A stretch of 17,941 nt of DNA, taken from NCBI GenBank assembly GCA_947484245.1, contig CANKOT010000043.1, positions 1-17,941 of the forward strand. The letters are read 5' to 3'. The translations under genes were made by a program, and so were the position numbers. Below, one piece after another: positions 1 to 8,047 of this stretch; position 1 is the first letter of the stretch; every line of letters begins with the position of its first letter. The stretch comes from Comamonadaceae bacterium. GTDB taxonomy: Bacteria > Pseudomonadota > Gammaproteobacteria > Burkholderiales > Burkholderiaceae. Under the pieces are notes generated by a model that searched no databases, was not told where the DNA came from, and saw nothing but the letters and a program-made list of their open reading frames with translations.

Positions 1-430
1 CTTCAAACTTGATGAACTTGCTGCGGCCTGTGGCGCCGCGTGCCAAGCGCACTGCGCTCATACCAGCTTCGGTGCCCGAGCTGACCAAGCGCACCATGTC
101 CATGGATGGCACTAGCTTGAGCAAGGCTTCAACCAACTCGACTTCGCGCTCGGTGGGGGCGCCAAAAGAAAAACCATCAAGCGCGGCTTTTTGCACGGCT
201 TCCAGCACGGCAGGGTGGCCGTGGCCCAAAATCATGGGACCCCACGAGCCGATGTAGTCGATGTATTTTTTGCCGTTGGCATCCCAGAAGTAAGCGCCTT
301 CAGCGCGCTTCACAAAACGCGGTGTGCCGCCTACGGCGCGAAACGCGCGCACGGGAGAATTGACGCCGCCAGGAATGACTTTGCGGGCGCGTTCGAACAG
401 GGTGTCGTTGAGGTCAGTGTTTAGTGTCAT
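1..430 (-). CDS. hemL: Glutamate-1-semialdehyde 2,1-aminomutase, N-terminal part (cut by window edge)
   Basis: PLP-dependent aminomutase of the C5 route to tetrapyrroles. It converts glutamate-1-semialdehyde to 5-aminolevulinate in the cytoplasm. About 143 residues are visible, reading from an ATG at 430 off the left edge. Family hallmarks are clear: an early [15 protein letters not shown] stretch, then [15 protein letters not shown], then [16 protein letters not shown] and [11 protein letters not shown], where the family typically reads ARGATGR-x-KI-x-KFEG. The catalytic lysine region lies outside the window. The start codon overlaps the end of thiD by 17 bases, so the two genes are probably co-transcribed and translationally coupled. 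No frameshift or stop is seen in the visible part. The identification is very secure. Confidence 0.96.
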   Translation of the reverse strand, partial: MTLNTDLNDTLFERARKVIPGGVNSPVRAFRAVGGTPRFVKRAEGAYFWDANGKKYIDYIGSWGPMILGHGHPAVLEAVQKAALDGFSFGAPTEREVELVEALLKLVPSMDMVRLVSSGTEAGMSAVRLARGATGRSKFIKFE

Positions 431-1355
431 TGATAGGCATTTCAAAAAAATCGGCGTTCATGTCGGGGCCTTCGGCCTCGGCTTCTTCGTCCTCTGCGTC
501 GGGCAGAGCCCAAAACAAGCGGTCGGGGATGACCTTGCCCATGCCAGGGCGAAAGCCCTCGTCCAGGCAGCGGTCTAAATAATGCAGAGCTTCGCTGGCA
601 GCAGCTGATAAATCAAGTCCTGTGGCAATCAATGCGGCCAGGGCGGCAGAAAGTGTTTCGCCCGCACCACTGAAAACGGCTTCAATGCGCTCAAACTTTT
701 CGTGGCCCACCACGGTTTCGGGCGTGGCCAATACATTGTCGATGTGTTGGTCGTTGACGGTGATGCCAGTAACCAGGGTATAGGGCACACCCAGCTCTGC
801 AGCGGCCTTGGCAATGTCGCGCGGGCCAGGATTTTTTTCGCTCGACCAATCGGGCAAGAGCCAACGGCGCAAGGTACTGTGATGACCCACCAAGATGCTG
901 GTTTGCGGTAGCAACAGTTCGCGAAAGGCATCCAGGTATTGGTCAATTTGCTCGTCATCCCACCAAGACAAGTTGGGCATGTAGGCCACCACCGGCACGC
1001 CATCGTAGTCGGCTGTGAGTTCGGCAATGATGCTGATGTTTTCAGCACTGCCCACAAAGCCCACTTTGATGACTTGCGGCGGAATGTCTTCCAAAACAGC
1101 CCGTGCTTGATCCCCAACGGCTTCTTCATCGAGGGGGAAAAAGTCAAAAATTTGGGCGGAGTCGCGGGCGTAAGCACCGGTTAGAACGGGCAGGGCGTGT
1201 GCCCCAACGGAGGCAATGGCCAAAACATCGGCACTGATGCCGCTGGCGCCACTGGGATCGCTGGCATTGAACACCAAAACGCATGCAATACTGGCTTCTT
1301 CTTCGCCTTCTAGGGCATCTTCTGGCAGGTCTGTCGGCGGTAATGTCGTGGTCAT
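414..1355 (-). CDS. thiD: ThiD-type hydroxymethylpyrimidine/phosphomethylpyrimidine kinase
   Basis: Ribokinase-fold kinase of 313 residues. By family it phosphorylates HMP and HMP-P in thiamine biosynthesis in the cytoplasm. The glycine-rich start is [10 protein letters not shown] (residues 30-39), the Q-rich segment is near 83, VIKVGFVGS is at 95-103, and the anion-hole/catalytic motif is [13 protein letters not shown] (230-242). Two things are odd. The substrate-loop sequence that usually reads ALTAQN is GAYARDS here, and the position usually held by Asp or Cys in G-x-G-(D/C)-x-x-S is Glu233. An acidic tail (residues about 260-300) extends past the usual core. No TPP riboswitch is visible upstream. 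It overlaps hemL and diverges from the rubredoxin. The family call is firm, but the exact substrate is less so. Confidence 0.85.
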   Translation of the reverse strand: MTTTLPPTDLPEDALEGEEEASIACVLVFNASDPSGASGISADVLAIASVGAHALPVLTGAYARDSAQIFDFFPLDEEAVGDQARAVLEDIPPQVIKVGFVGSAENISIIAELTADYDGVPVVAYMPNLSWWDDEQIDQYLDAFRELLLPQTSILVGHHSTLRRWLLPDWSSEKNPGPRDIAKAAAELGVPYTLVTGITVNDQHIDNVLATPETVVGHEKFERIEAVFSGAGETLSAALAALIATGLDLSAAASEALHYLDRCLDEGFRPGMGKVIPDRLFWALPDAEDEEAEAEGPDMNADFFEMPINDTKH

Positions 1356-1374
1356 GAGTTACAGTGAAGCCCGA

Positions 1375-1380
1375 TACAAT
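1375..1380 (+). promoter_or_regulatory. Possible -10 element for the rubredoxin gene
   Basis: TACAAT lies 33 bases before the rubredoxin GTG in the short gap between the divergent thiD and rubredoxin genes. No good -35 hexamer sits 16-18 bases upstream, so this is a weak call based on one hexamer and its position only. Confidence 0.25.
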
Positions 1381-1412
1381 CGTTTCATTCTATTCGACAC
1401 TGGTGACACACT

Positions 1413-1586
1413 GTGACTGATACTCAAACTTGGATGTGCTTAATTTGCGGCTGGATTTACGACGAGGCCGCTGGTTGTCCCGAAGATGGCATTGCCCCTG
1501 GCACCGCTTGGGCCGATGTGCCCATGAACTGGACTTGCCCAGAGTGCGGTGCCCGCAAAGAAGACTTTGAAATGGTGGCCATCTAA
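1413..1586 (+). CDS. rubA: Rubredoxin
   Basis: Small cytoplasmic one-iron electron carrier of 57 residues. Both iron-binding knuckles are present, CLICG at 9-13 and CPECG at 42-46. The classical rubredoxin core WIYDEAAGCPEDGIAPGT lies between them and is followed by AWADVPMNWTCP. The chosen start is GTG at 1413, giving MTDTQTWMCLICG. The in-frame ATG at 1434 would leave only one residue before the first cysteine and is unlikely. No strong Shine-Dalgarno is visible before the GTG. The gene diverges from thiD across 57 bases and converges on the photolyase gene. The physiological partner cannot be told from the sequence. Confidence 0.93.
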   Translation: MTDTQTWMCLICGWIYDEAAGCPEDGIAPGTAWADVPMNWTCPECGARKEDFEMVAI

Positions 1587-1600
1587 GCCCATTTTTGGGC
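1587..1600. terminator. Small hairpin between convergent rubredoxin and photolyase genes
   Basis: GCCCA-TTTT-TGGGC forms a five-base-pair stem directly after the rubredoxin stop codon, in the 30-base gap before the photolyase stop. There is no good U-run on either side, so if it acts as a terminator it is probably weak or shared by both directions. Confidence 0.3.
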
Positions 1601-1616
1601 GGCCCCACCGGCCCTC

Positions 1617-3107
1617 TTAAGCTATTTTTTTAACTACGGCGTAGCGCGCCAAGGTTTTTTCTCGGGCTTCTGCGTGGTTGACCACGGGCAAGGGATAGTC
1701 TTTTCCCAAAGTTAGGCCTGCTGCTTGCAAAGCCAGTGGCTTGGCTTCCCATGGCGCATGAAGGTCTGCCCCTTCAAGGCCCGCCAACTGCGGCAAATAG
1801 CGCTTGATGAATTTGCCCTTCGGATCGAACTTTTCACTTTGCGTGACAGGATTAAAAATTCTGAAATAAGGCTGAGCATCGCAGCCACTCGAGCTGGCCC
1901 ACTGCCACCCGCCGTTGTTGGCCGACAAATCAAAGTCGATGAGGTACTGGGCAAAGTACTTTTCGCCCCAGCGCCAGTCCACCCCCAAATCTTTGGTGAG
2001 AAACGAAGCCACCACCATGCGCAGGCGGTTGTGCATGTAGCCAGTTTGGTTAATTTGGGCCATGGCGGCATCGACTAAGGGATAGCCCGTACGCCCTTCG
2101 CACCAAGCGGCAAACAGGGCCTTGCCATGCGGGCCGTGGTCCCACTTGATGTGGTCGTATTCAGCCTTGAAGCTGCGTTCGGCCACGTGCGGGAAATTGG
2201 CCAAAATTTGGGCGTAAAAGTCACGCCAAATGAGTTCGGACAACCACACGCTGGCGCCTTGGCTGGTTTTGTATCGGCGCCAGGCCTCAAGGGCCAATTG
2301 GCGAATGGACACGGTGCCAAAACGCAGGTGAACACTTAAATAACTGGGGCCTTTGATGGCTGGAAAATTGCGGGTTTCGTCGTAGCGATCGATGCGGTGT
2401 AAAAAGTCTTCGAGCAGAGCTTGTGCGCCAGACACCCCCGTTTTGTAATGCAAGGCACTCAGGTCGATGCTTTCAAAATCGATGTCTGCCAAAGTGGGCA
2501 CGGCGACTTGGAAGGCCTTGGGCCTTGGGACCAGTGCTGCCGCATGCTCTTCAACGGGGTACTGCGCCAAATCTTGCGCTTGGATTTTTTTGAGCCAAGC
2601 GTTTTTGTAGGGTGTGAAGACGGTGTAAGGCTTGCCGGCCAGGGTGAGGACCTCTTGGCGTTCAAAGACCACATGGTCTTTGTAGGTATGAAAGGCAACA
2701 CCTGCGTTGGCCAATGCACCGCGCATTTGGGCGTCTCGGGCCAGGGCCGCAGGTTCATCGTCGTGGCTGGCAAAAACCGCTTGTGCTTCTGTGCTTTTGA
2801 CCAGTTGTGCAATTTCTTTGACGGGGCTACCCTGCAACACAATGAGGCCTACTTGGGCGGCTACTTTGGGCTCAAGACCGGCTTGAGCGGCGGTTTGGCG
2901 CAGCAAATTGTCCAATTCCACCAAAGATTCCCTAATGAAGGCCACCCTGCGGTCGAGGGTGGGCAGTGGTTTGAGGATTTCGGTGTCAAACACAAAAGCG
3001 CAATGCACTTTGTGGCAATTTTTGAGGGCGTGGAACAGTGCGGCATTGTCTGCAACACGTAAATCTCGCCGAAACCAGACCAAGCCGGTAGAAAAGGTTT
3101 TGTGCAT
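1617..3107 (-). CDS. phr: Deoxyribodipyrimidine photolyase (class I CPD photolyase)
   Basis: FAD-dependent light-driven enzyme of 496 residues that splits cyclobutane pyrimidine dimers. The N-terminal antenna-binding domain opens with LVWFRRDLRVADNAAL (W11, RRDLR 13-17). The C-terminal FAD domain contains GRTGYPLVDAAMAQI, GYMHNRLRMVVASFL and the signature NNGGWQWASSSG-CDAQPYFRIFNP (about 397-420), then QSEKFDPKGKFIKRYLPQL. The length is normal for class I enzymes and no lesion is visible. The tryptophan-rich FAD region is intact, which argues for an active repair enzyme and not a cryptochrome-like derivative, although that distinction cannot be settled by eye. The ATG at 3107 lies only 26 bases from the divergent yqgE start, so its promoter must lie in or near the yqgE start. 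Confidence 0.96.
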   Translation of the reverse strand: MHKTFSTGLVWFRRDLRVADNAALFHALKNCHKVHCAFVFDTEILKPLPTLDRRVAFIRESLVELDNLLRQTAAQAGLEPKVAAQVGLIVLQGSPVKEIAQLVKSTEAQAVFASHDDEPAALARDAQMRGALANAGVAFHTYKDHVVFERQEVLTLAGKPYTVFTPYKNAWLKKIQAQDLAQYPVEEHAAALVPRPKAFQVAVPTLADIDFESIDLSALHYKTGVSGAQALLEDFLHRIDRYDETRNFPAIKGPSYLSVHLRFGTVSIRQLALEAWRRYKTSQGASVWLSELIWRDFYAQILANFPHVAERSFKAEYDHIKWDHGPHGKALFAAWCEGRTGYPLVDAAMAQINQTGYMHNRLRMVVASFLTKDLGVDWRWGEKYFAQYLIDFDLSANNGGWQWASSSGCDAQPYFRIFNPVTQSEKFDPKGKFIKRYLPQLAGLEGADLHAPWEAKPLALQAAGLTLGKDYPLPVVNHAEAREKTLARYAVVKKIA

Positions 3108-3133
3108 GGGTTGGAGGCCGTTAAAATTGGGAC

Positions 3134-3778
3134 ATGTCTGCCGATTTTGCCTCCACTTTGCTTTCGCATCATTTTTTGATTGCCATGCCTGGTTTGGAGG
3201 ACCCTACGTTTGCCAAGAGTGTGGTGTATCTGTGCGAACACTCCGAGCGGGGTGCCATGGGCTTGATCATCAACAAACCCGGCGATCTCAGTCTGAAGCA
3301 TTTGTTTGACAAAGTCGAGTTACCCCTACACCGAGAAGACTTATTGCAATCCAATGTATTGCATGGTGGCCCGGTCCAAACCGAGCGTGGCTTTGTGCTG
3401 CACGATCCCATGCTAGAAGCTGATTCAGAAAATTCTGAAAAACCTGTTTCAGCTTTGCCGCCTGAATTAGATGCAAAAAGCAACTCCATATATGCCTCTA
3501 CCTTGAGCGTTCCTGGGGGACTGGCCATGACCACCTCCAAAGATGTTCTTGAAGCCATGTCCAATGGCTCTGGCCCCAAGCGCGTGCTTGTGACATTGGG
3601 CTATGCATCTTGGGGCGAAGGCCAACTCGAGTCTGAAATAGGCGAAAACAGTTGGCTCACCGTTGAGGCTGACCCAGAGGTTATTTTTGACACGCCCATT
3701 GAAAAGCGTTACGAAAAAGCCCTGGCCTTGTTGGGCTTACAGCCTTGGATGTTGTCCAACCAGGCGGGCCACGCATGA
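3134..3778 (+). CDS. yqgE: YqgE/AlgH family protein
   Basis: Conserved bacterial protein of unknown biochemical role, 214 residues (UPF0301/AlgH family). The family opening is evident: LSHHFLIAMPGLEDPTF, then SVVYLCEHSERGAMGLIINKP, then VLHGGPVQTERGFVLH and later LGYASWGEGQLESEI. It is longer than the roughly 187-residue E. coli protein because of an insert rich in Ser, Glu and Pro at about 97-120. The ATG at 3134 has a GGGA-type ribosome site just upstream. As in many proteobacteria it sits directly before ruvX (yqgF), here with an ATGA overlap. It is probably the first gene of the yqgE-ruvX-pyr-plsC run. Confidence 0.93.
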   Translation: MSADFASTLLSHHFLIAMPGLEDPTFAKSVVYLCEHSERGAMGLIINKPGDLSLKHLFDKVELPLHREDLLQSNVLHGGPVQTERGFVLHDPMLEADSENSEKPVSALPPELDAKSNSIYASTLSVPGGLAMTTSKDVLEAMSNGSGPKRVLVTLGYASWGEGQLESEIGENSWLTVEADPEVIFDTPIEKRYEKALALLGLQPWMLSNQAGHA

Positions 3779-4191
3779 GCCTAGACCAGGCGCTCACTGT
3801 GCCTGCGTCGCAGCAGAGTTTTTTGGCTTTTGATTTTGGAATGAAGCGCACGGGCGTGGCGGTAGGCAATCGCATGTTGCGACAAGCAACGCCCCAAGCC
3901 ACGGTGGTGGCGGAGGGCGATGCTCGATTTACCCACATTGAAAAACGTATTAAAGAGTGGACGCCCGATGCTTTGGTGGTTGGCGTGCCTTTTCATCCCG
4001 ATGGCGCGTCCCACGAAAACACCTTGCGCGCTCAAAAGTTTGCCCGTCAATTGCGCGGCCGCTTTGGTTTGTCTGTGTACGAAGTAGACGAGCGCTACAG
4101 CACCACAGAAGCCATCTCGAATGGCGCGAAAGATGCTGATGCTGCGTCGGCGTGCATTATTTTGGAACAATTTTTAAGGAGTCTGCCGTGA
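3775..4191 (+). CDS. ruvX: Putative pre-16S rRNA nuclease / Holliday junction resolvase-like protein RuvX (YqgF)
   Basis: RNase H-fold nuclease of 138 residues, implicated in 16S rRNA 5'-end maturation. It shows FDFGMKRTGVAVG with Asp20 as the first acidic catalytic residue, VVGVPFHPDG (68-77), DERYST (105-110), and a C-terminal KDADAASACIILEQFL carrying the last acidic residue (D120/D122). The start is ATG 3775, which overlaps the yqgE stop as ATGA. An in-frame ATG at 3745 exists but would overlap yqgE more deeply. The family usually reads GxPxxxDG around the second motif, and here VPFHPDG fits that. Its 3' end contains the ribosome-binding site of pyrR. Confidence 0.93.
   Translation: MSLDQALTVPASQQSFLAFDFGMKRTGVAVGNRMLRQATPQATVVAEGDARFTHIEKRIKEWTPDALVVGVPFHPDGASHENTLRAQKFARQLRGRFGLSVYEVDERYSTTEAISNGAKDADAASACIILEQFLRSLP
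4176..4181 (+). promoter_or_regulatory. Ribosome binding site of pyrR (decides its GTG start)
   Basis: AAGGAG ends six bases before the GTG at 4188, ideal spacing. It lies inside the last codons of ruvX. This supports the GTG over an in-frame ATG at 4152, which would add an unconserved 12-residue extension. Confidence 0.75.
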
Positions 4192-4712
4192 GTGCATTGG
4201 CTTTGAATGCAGAGGCGCTGTACAGCGAACTCTTGCGCGGTGTGCGAGCCATGTGCACATCCGATACACGTTTGGTGGGCATTACCTCGGGCGGCGCTTG
4301 GCTGGCCGAGCGTTTGCAAAAAGATCTGGGCTTGAGTGGCAAGCACGGCAGTATTTCTTCTGCCATGCACCGCGACGATTTTGCGCAGCGCGGCTTGTCA
4401 GCTGGCGGCCAAACCCACTTGCCCTTTGAAATTCAAGGTGCCGATGTGCTGATCTTGGATGATGTGCTCTACACCGGCCGCACCATTCGCGCCGTCATCA
4501 ACGAAATGTTTGACTACGGCCGGCCCGCCAACGTGCGGCTGGCGGTGCTTGTCGACCGTGGCGGACGCCAGCTACCCATTCAAGCAGACTATGCGGCTGC
4601 GCGTGTGGCCTTGCCTGATACGCAGTCGTTGGCGCTGGTGCGATTAGACAACGGCGAGTTCAGTTTTGAAGTTCAAACGCAAGACGATTCAAGTTCAGTA
4701 GGAAAAAAATAA
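4188..4712 (+). CDS. pyrR: PyrR: pyrimidine operon regulator / uracil phosphoribosyltransferase
   Basis: PRTase-fold protein of 174 residues. The PRPP-binding loop is [14 protein letters not shown] (87-100), followed by [29 protein letters not shown], the typical PyrR core. SAMHRDDF (58-65) matches the family's LYRDDL strand. PyrR proteins bind UMP and, in Gram-positives, the pyr mRNA leader; they can also have UPRTase activity. The GTG start overlaps the ruvX stop as GTGA, and the gene is followed two bases later by pyrB. There is therefore no leader between ruvX and pyrR, nor between pyrR and pyrB, to hold a classical attenuator. Whether this protein acts as a regulator, an enzyme or both is open. 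Confidence 0.92.
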   Translation: MSALALNAEALYSELLRGVRAMCTSDTRLVGITSGGAWLAERLQKDLGLSGKHGSISSAMHRDDFAQRGLSAGGQTHLPFEIQGADVLILDDVLYTGRTIRAVINEMFDYGRPANVRLAVLVDRGGRQLPIQADYAAARVALPDTQSLALVRLDNGEFSFEVQTQDDSSSVGKK

Positions 4713-4714
4713 CA

Positions 4715-5677
4715 ATGCTCTACAAACGCAATCCCCAACTCAACAAAAACGGCGAGCTCATTCACTTGCTGTCTACCGAAGGTTTGTCGCGCGACATACT
4801 CACGCACATCCTAGACACCGCTGCCAACTTTGTGAGCGTGAGTGACCGCGAAGTGAAAAAGGTGCCTTTGCTGCGCGGCAAAAGCGTTTTCAACTTGTTC
4901 TTCGAGAACAGCACACGCACACGCACCACGTTTGAAATTGCGGCCACCCGCTTGTCGGCTGACGTGATTAACCTCGACATTGCGCGCTCGTCTGCCTCTA
5001 AGGGTGAATCGCTGCTCGACACCATTGCCAACTTGTCGGCCATGGCGGCTGATATTTTTGTGGTGCGCCATTCCGAGTCGGGAGCGCCTTACCTCATTGC
5101 GCAGCACGTGGCGCCGCATGTACATGTGGTCAATGCCGGTGACGGACGCCATGCACACCCCACGCAGGGTTTGCTCGACATGTACACCATTCGCCACTAC
5201 AAAAAAGACTTTACCAACCTCACGGTGGCCATTGTGGGCGACGTGTTGCACTCACGTGTAGCGCGCTCAGACATTCACGCGCTAACCACATTGGGTTGCG
5301 CCGAAGTGCGTGTGGTCGGCCCTCAAACCTTGGTGCCCTCAGACATGTCGCAAATGGGCGTGAAGGTTTTTCACAACCTCGAAGAAGGCATCAAAGACTG
5401 CGACGTGGTCATTACCTTGCGTTTGCAAAACGAGCGCATGAGTGGTGCTTTGTTGCCATCGAGTCAAGAGTACTTCAAACGCTTTGGCCTCACGCCAGAA
5501 AAGCTGCAACTGGCCAAGCCCGATGCCATCGTGATGCACCCCGGCCCCATTAACCGCGGCGTGGAAATTGACTCTGCGGTGGTCGATGGCCCACAAAGTG
5601 TGATCTTGCCGCAAGTGACCTTTGGCATTGCAGTGAGAATGGCCGTGATGAGTATCGTGGCAGGCAATGAAGCCTAA
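4715..5677 (+). CDS. pyrB: Aspartate carbamoyltransferase, catalytic chain
   Basis: Catalyses carbamoyl phosphate plus aspartate to N-carbamoyl aspartate, the committed step of pyrimidine synthesis. It has 320 residues, a normal length. The carbamoyl-phosphate loop STRTRTTFE is at 66-74, the mobile SASKGES segment with its lysine at 93-99, and HPTQGLLD at 148-155. A late [12 protein letters not shown] segment marks the aspartate domain. No pyrI regulatory chain gene follows. Instead a dihydroorotase-like gene starts 30 bases downstream, the arrangement known from Pseudomonas, where PyrB and PyrC' form a large ATCase. The ATG is preceded by AGGA with 11-base spacing. Confidence 0.97.
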   Translation: MLYKRNPQLNKNGELIHLLSTEGLSRDILTHILDTAANFVSVSDREVKKVPLLRGKSVFNLFFENSTRTRTTFEIAATRLSADVINLDIARSSASKGESLLDTIANLSAMAADIFVVRHSESGAPYLIAQHVAPHVHVVNAGDGRHAHPTQGLLDMYTIRHYKKDFTNLTVAIVGDVLHSRVARSDIHALTTLGCAEVRVVGPQTLVPSDMSQMGVKVFHNLEEGIKDCDVVITLRLQNERMSGALLPSSQEYFKRFGLTPEKLQLAKPDAIVMHPGPINRGVEIDSAVVDGPQSVILPQVTFGIAVRMAVMSIVAGNEA

Positions 5678-5707
5678 TTAGAAGAAATAGAAGAAAGAAC
5701 CAAGACC

Positions 5708-6979
5708 ATGAAAATTTTGATTCAAGGCGGTCGTGTCATTGACCCCCATAGCAAAACCGACAGCGTGGCCGATGTGGCCATATCGGCTGGCAAAATTGTG
5801 GCCATTGGCAAAGCGCCTGCAGATTTTCAAGCGCAAAAAACCATTGATGCCAAGGGCTGCATCGTGATGCCCGGCTTGGTTGATTTGTCAGTGCGTCTGA
5901 AAGAGCCAGGGCATGAACACGAAGGCATGCTCGATTCAGAATTGGCAGCTGCCGTAGCGGGTGGTGTAACCAGCTTGGTGTGCCCCCCTGACACAGATCC
6001 CGTGTTGGACGAACCAGGTTTAGTCGAAATGCTGCGCTTCAAAGCCGAAAAACTCAATCGCTCCAAAGTGATGCCTCTGGGTGCATTGACGCGCGGCCTA
6101 AAGGGTGAAATTTTGACCGAAATGGTGCAACTGACCGAAGCTGGTTGCGTTGGCTTTAGCCAGGCCGAAGTGGCCCTGGAAAACACACAAGTACTGCAAC
6201 GTGCTTTGCAATACGCCAATTCTTTTGGCTACACCGTGTGGCTGCGCCCACAAGAATTGCATTTGGGCAAAGGCGTGGCCGCCAGTGGCCCATTGGCCAC
6301 GCGCATGGGTTTGTCTGGCGTGCCAGTGGCTGCAGAAACCATTGCTTTGCACACTATTTTTGAATTGCTCAAAAGCACCAAAGCGCGTGTGCACTTGTGC
6401 CGCATTAGCAGTGCCGCGGGTGTGGCCTTGGTGCGCCAAGCCAAAGCAGATGGTTTGCCAATTACGTGCGATGTGAGCATCAACTCCTTGCACCTGACCG
6501 ACGCCGATGTGGGCTACTTCGACAGCCGTGCACGCGTGTCCCCCCCATTGCGCCAACAGCGCGACCGCGATGCACTGCGCGAAGCTTTGGCAGATGGCAC
6601 CATCGATGCATTGGTGTCAGACCACAGCCCTGTGAGTGAAGATGAAAAAGCATTGCCTTTTGCAGAAGCTGAGCCTGGTGCAACGGGCTTGGAGTTGTTG
6701 CTGAGCTTGGCTTTGAAATGGTCGCAAGACAGCAAAGTGCCTTTGTCGCGCGCCCTTGCCACAGTCACCAACGAAGCGGCACGTGTGCTCAAACAAGACA
6801 TGGGCCAACTGAAGGTGGGCGGCCAGGCTGATGTGTGCATTTTGGATCCCGAAGCGCATTGGCAAGTAACGGCTGACAACTTGCGCAGCCAAGGCAAGTA
6901 CACGCCGTTCTCTGGCTATGACTTGCCTGGCAGAGTTAAATTCACCTTGGTCAGCGGACAAGTGGCTTACTCATCGTAA
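5708..6979 (+). CDS. pyrC': Dihydroorotase-like protein PyrC' (PyrX), probably non-catalytic ATCase partner
   Basis: Amidohydrolase-fold protein of 423 residues that aligns with class I dihydroorotases: PGLVDLSVRLKEPG (55-68), CPPDTDPVLDEP (92-103), ARVSPPLR (275-282), DGTIDALVSDHSPVSEDEK (297-314) and GATGLELLLSL. The metal-binding D-x-H-x-H motif, however, reads D59-L-S61-V-R63, so both histidines are gone. The HCED-like segment reads RPQE (180-183), and the usual PHH region is INS (258-260). Asp305 is kept. From the family this matches the inactive PyrC' subunit described in Pseudomonas, which supports PyrB assembly. Annotation as an active dihydroorotase would be misleading. It lies 30 bases after pyrB and 2 bases before plsC. 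Confidence 0.88.
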   Translation: MKILIQGGRVIDPHSKTDSVADVAISAGKIVAIGKAPADFQAQKTIDAKGCIVMPGLVDLSVRLKEPGHEHEGMLDSELAAAVAGGVTSLVCPPDTDPVLDEPGLVEMLRFKAEKLNRSKVMPLGALTRGLKGEILTEMVQLTEAGCVGFSQAEVALENTQVLQRALQYANSFGYTVWLRPQELHLGKGVAASGPLATRMGLSGVPVAAETIALHTIFELLKSTKARVHLCRISSAAGVALVRQAKADGLPITCDVSINSLHLTDADVGYFDSRARVSPPLRQQRDRDALREALADGTIDALVSDHSPVSEDEKALPFAEAEPGATGLELLLSLALKWSQDSKVPLSRALATVTNEAARVLKQDMGQLKVGGQADVCILDPEAHWQVTADNLRSQGKYTPFSGYDLPGRVKFTLVSGQVAYSS

Positions 6980-6981
6980 AG

Positions 6982-7719
6982 ATGCGCGTTGCCATTAAGC
7001 TTTTGCGCGGTATTTGGCATGTCCTGGTGGGCTGGGTCACCATTTACTTTCGGTTTCCTAAATTAAATTCACATCAGAGAGAGGCTCGGGTACAGGTGTG
7101 GGCGACGCAGCTCTTGCGCATTTGGGACATTGAGCTTGAAGTGCGCGGCAAGCCAGTATTGCTGGGGCCTGCTTTGTTGGTGTGCAATCACATTTCATGG
7201 TTAGACATTGTTGTGATTCACGCTACTCGGCATTGCCGCTTCGTGTCTAAATCAGAATTGCGAGAGTGGCCCCTAATTGGCACCCTAGCCACAGGTGCTG
7301 GCACTTTGTACATCGAGCGCGAAAACCGCAAAGACGCCGTGCGCATGGTGAAGGAAATGGCGCGAGCCTTGATTGAGGGCGATGTGTTGGCAGTTTTTCC
7401 AGAAGGCACTACGGGGGATGGGTTCGATATGTTGCCGTTTCATGCCAATCTGATTCAGTCTGCCATTGATGCCAATGCGCCTGTTCAGCCTTTGGCGCTT
7501 CAATTTGTAGATGCTCAAACAAATGAGATTTCGCTGGCGGCAAGATTTATTGGCGACGACACCTTGGTGGGGTCTATTTGGAGCACGCTCAATTCGAGAG
7601 GCTTGAAGGCAGTGGTTCAGTTTGGCGAATTGGAAGTGGCAAATGGCCTAGACCGAAGAGCCTGGGCACACACCCTTCGCAGCAAAGTGATGGACTTGAA
7701 GGAAGGGTGCAGGAAGTAG
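6982..7719 (+). CDS. plsC: 1-acyl-sn-glycerol-3-phosphate acyltransferase (PlsC family)
   Basis: Membrane-associated acyltransferase of phospholipid synthesis that makes phosphatidic acid from lysophosphatidic acid. It has 245 residues. The N-terminal segment (residues about 5-25) is hydrophobic and probably membrane-anchoring. Family blocks occur in order: NHISWLD (69-75, the NHx4D catalytic motif), GAGTLYIERENRKD (105-118), VFPEGTTGDG (138-147) and APVQPLALQF. All key residues are present. The start lies two bases after the pyrC' stop, so it is the last gene of the plus-strand run. Acyl-chain preference and any alternative acceptor cannot be seen from the sequence. Confidence 0.93.
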   Translation: MRVAIKLLRGIWHVLVGWVTIYFRFPKLNSHQREARVQVWATQLLRIWDIELEVRGKPVLLGPALLVCNHISWLDIVVIHATRHCRFVSKSELREWPLIGTLATGAGTLYIERENRKDAVRMVKEMARALIEGDVLAVFPEGTTGDGFDMLPFHANLIQSAIDANAPVQPLALQFVDAQTNEISLAARFIGDDTLVGSIWSTLNSRGLKAVVQFGELEVANGLDRRAWAHTLRSKVMDLKEGCRK

Positions 7720-7916
7720 CATGCACTGGTGCTCCGACACTGCTTCACCGCCCCCCTGCAATATTGATACGACCCCTACCTAGGCCGCAAACTTACCTGA
7801 AGTATCAAATCACAGCCCCGCAAGACCCCACCGTACCCCCACCCCCCGTTTTTGAGATAGCCCTCTCCAAGCAGGTTAATCACTGTTTCGTAGCCGCAAT
7901 ATAAAAATTCAAGAAT

Positions 7917-7938
7917 CTTTGTCCAACCTTGGACAAAG
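7917..7938. repeat. Perfect 22-bp inverted repeat upstream of the DUF1800 gene
   Basis: CTTTGTCCAA and TTGGACAAAG are exact reverse complements separated by CC. It sits about 110 bases before the candidate -35 box and 190 bases before the DUF1800 start. No T-run follows, so an operator-type protein-binding site is more likely than a terminator. No regulator gene lies nearby. Confidence 0.6.
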
Positions 7939-8047
7939 TGGTTTCGAGTCTTAGGGCTTCCTCATACTGGGGTACCAGAAATCGTTCAGCCCCCCCCTTA
8001 GTCTTTATCACCCCTGATTGGAAATTAATGTTCATCTGACCCATTTA

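Noticed and set aside
1356..1412. Possible TPP riboswitch before thiD
   Set aside because: The leader is at most 57 bases and lacks the CTGAGA and ACCTGATC-type conserved blocks.
2421..3062. 213-codon plus-strand reading frame
   Set aside because: Lies wholly antisense inside the well-conserved photolyase gene; no ribosome site or family features.
3420..3440. Inverted repeat TTCAGA / TCTGAA inside yqgE
   Set aside because: Short arms within coding sequence that encodes a variable Ser/Glu-rich insert; no sign of function.
7578..7904. Reading frame running from the end of plsC into the intergenic region
   Set aside because: Starts inside plsC in another frame and becomes proline-rich because of the C-rich tract.
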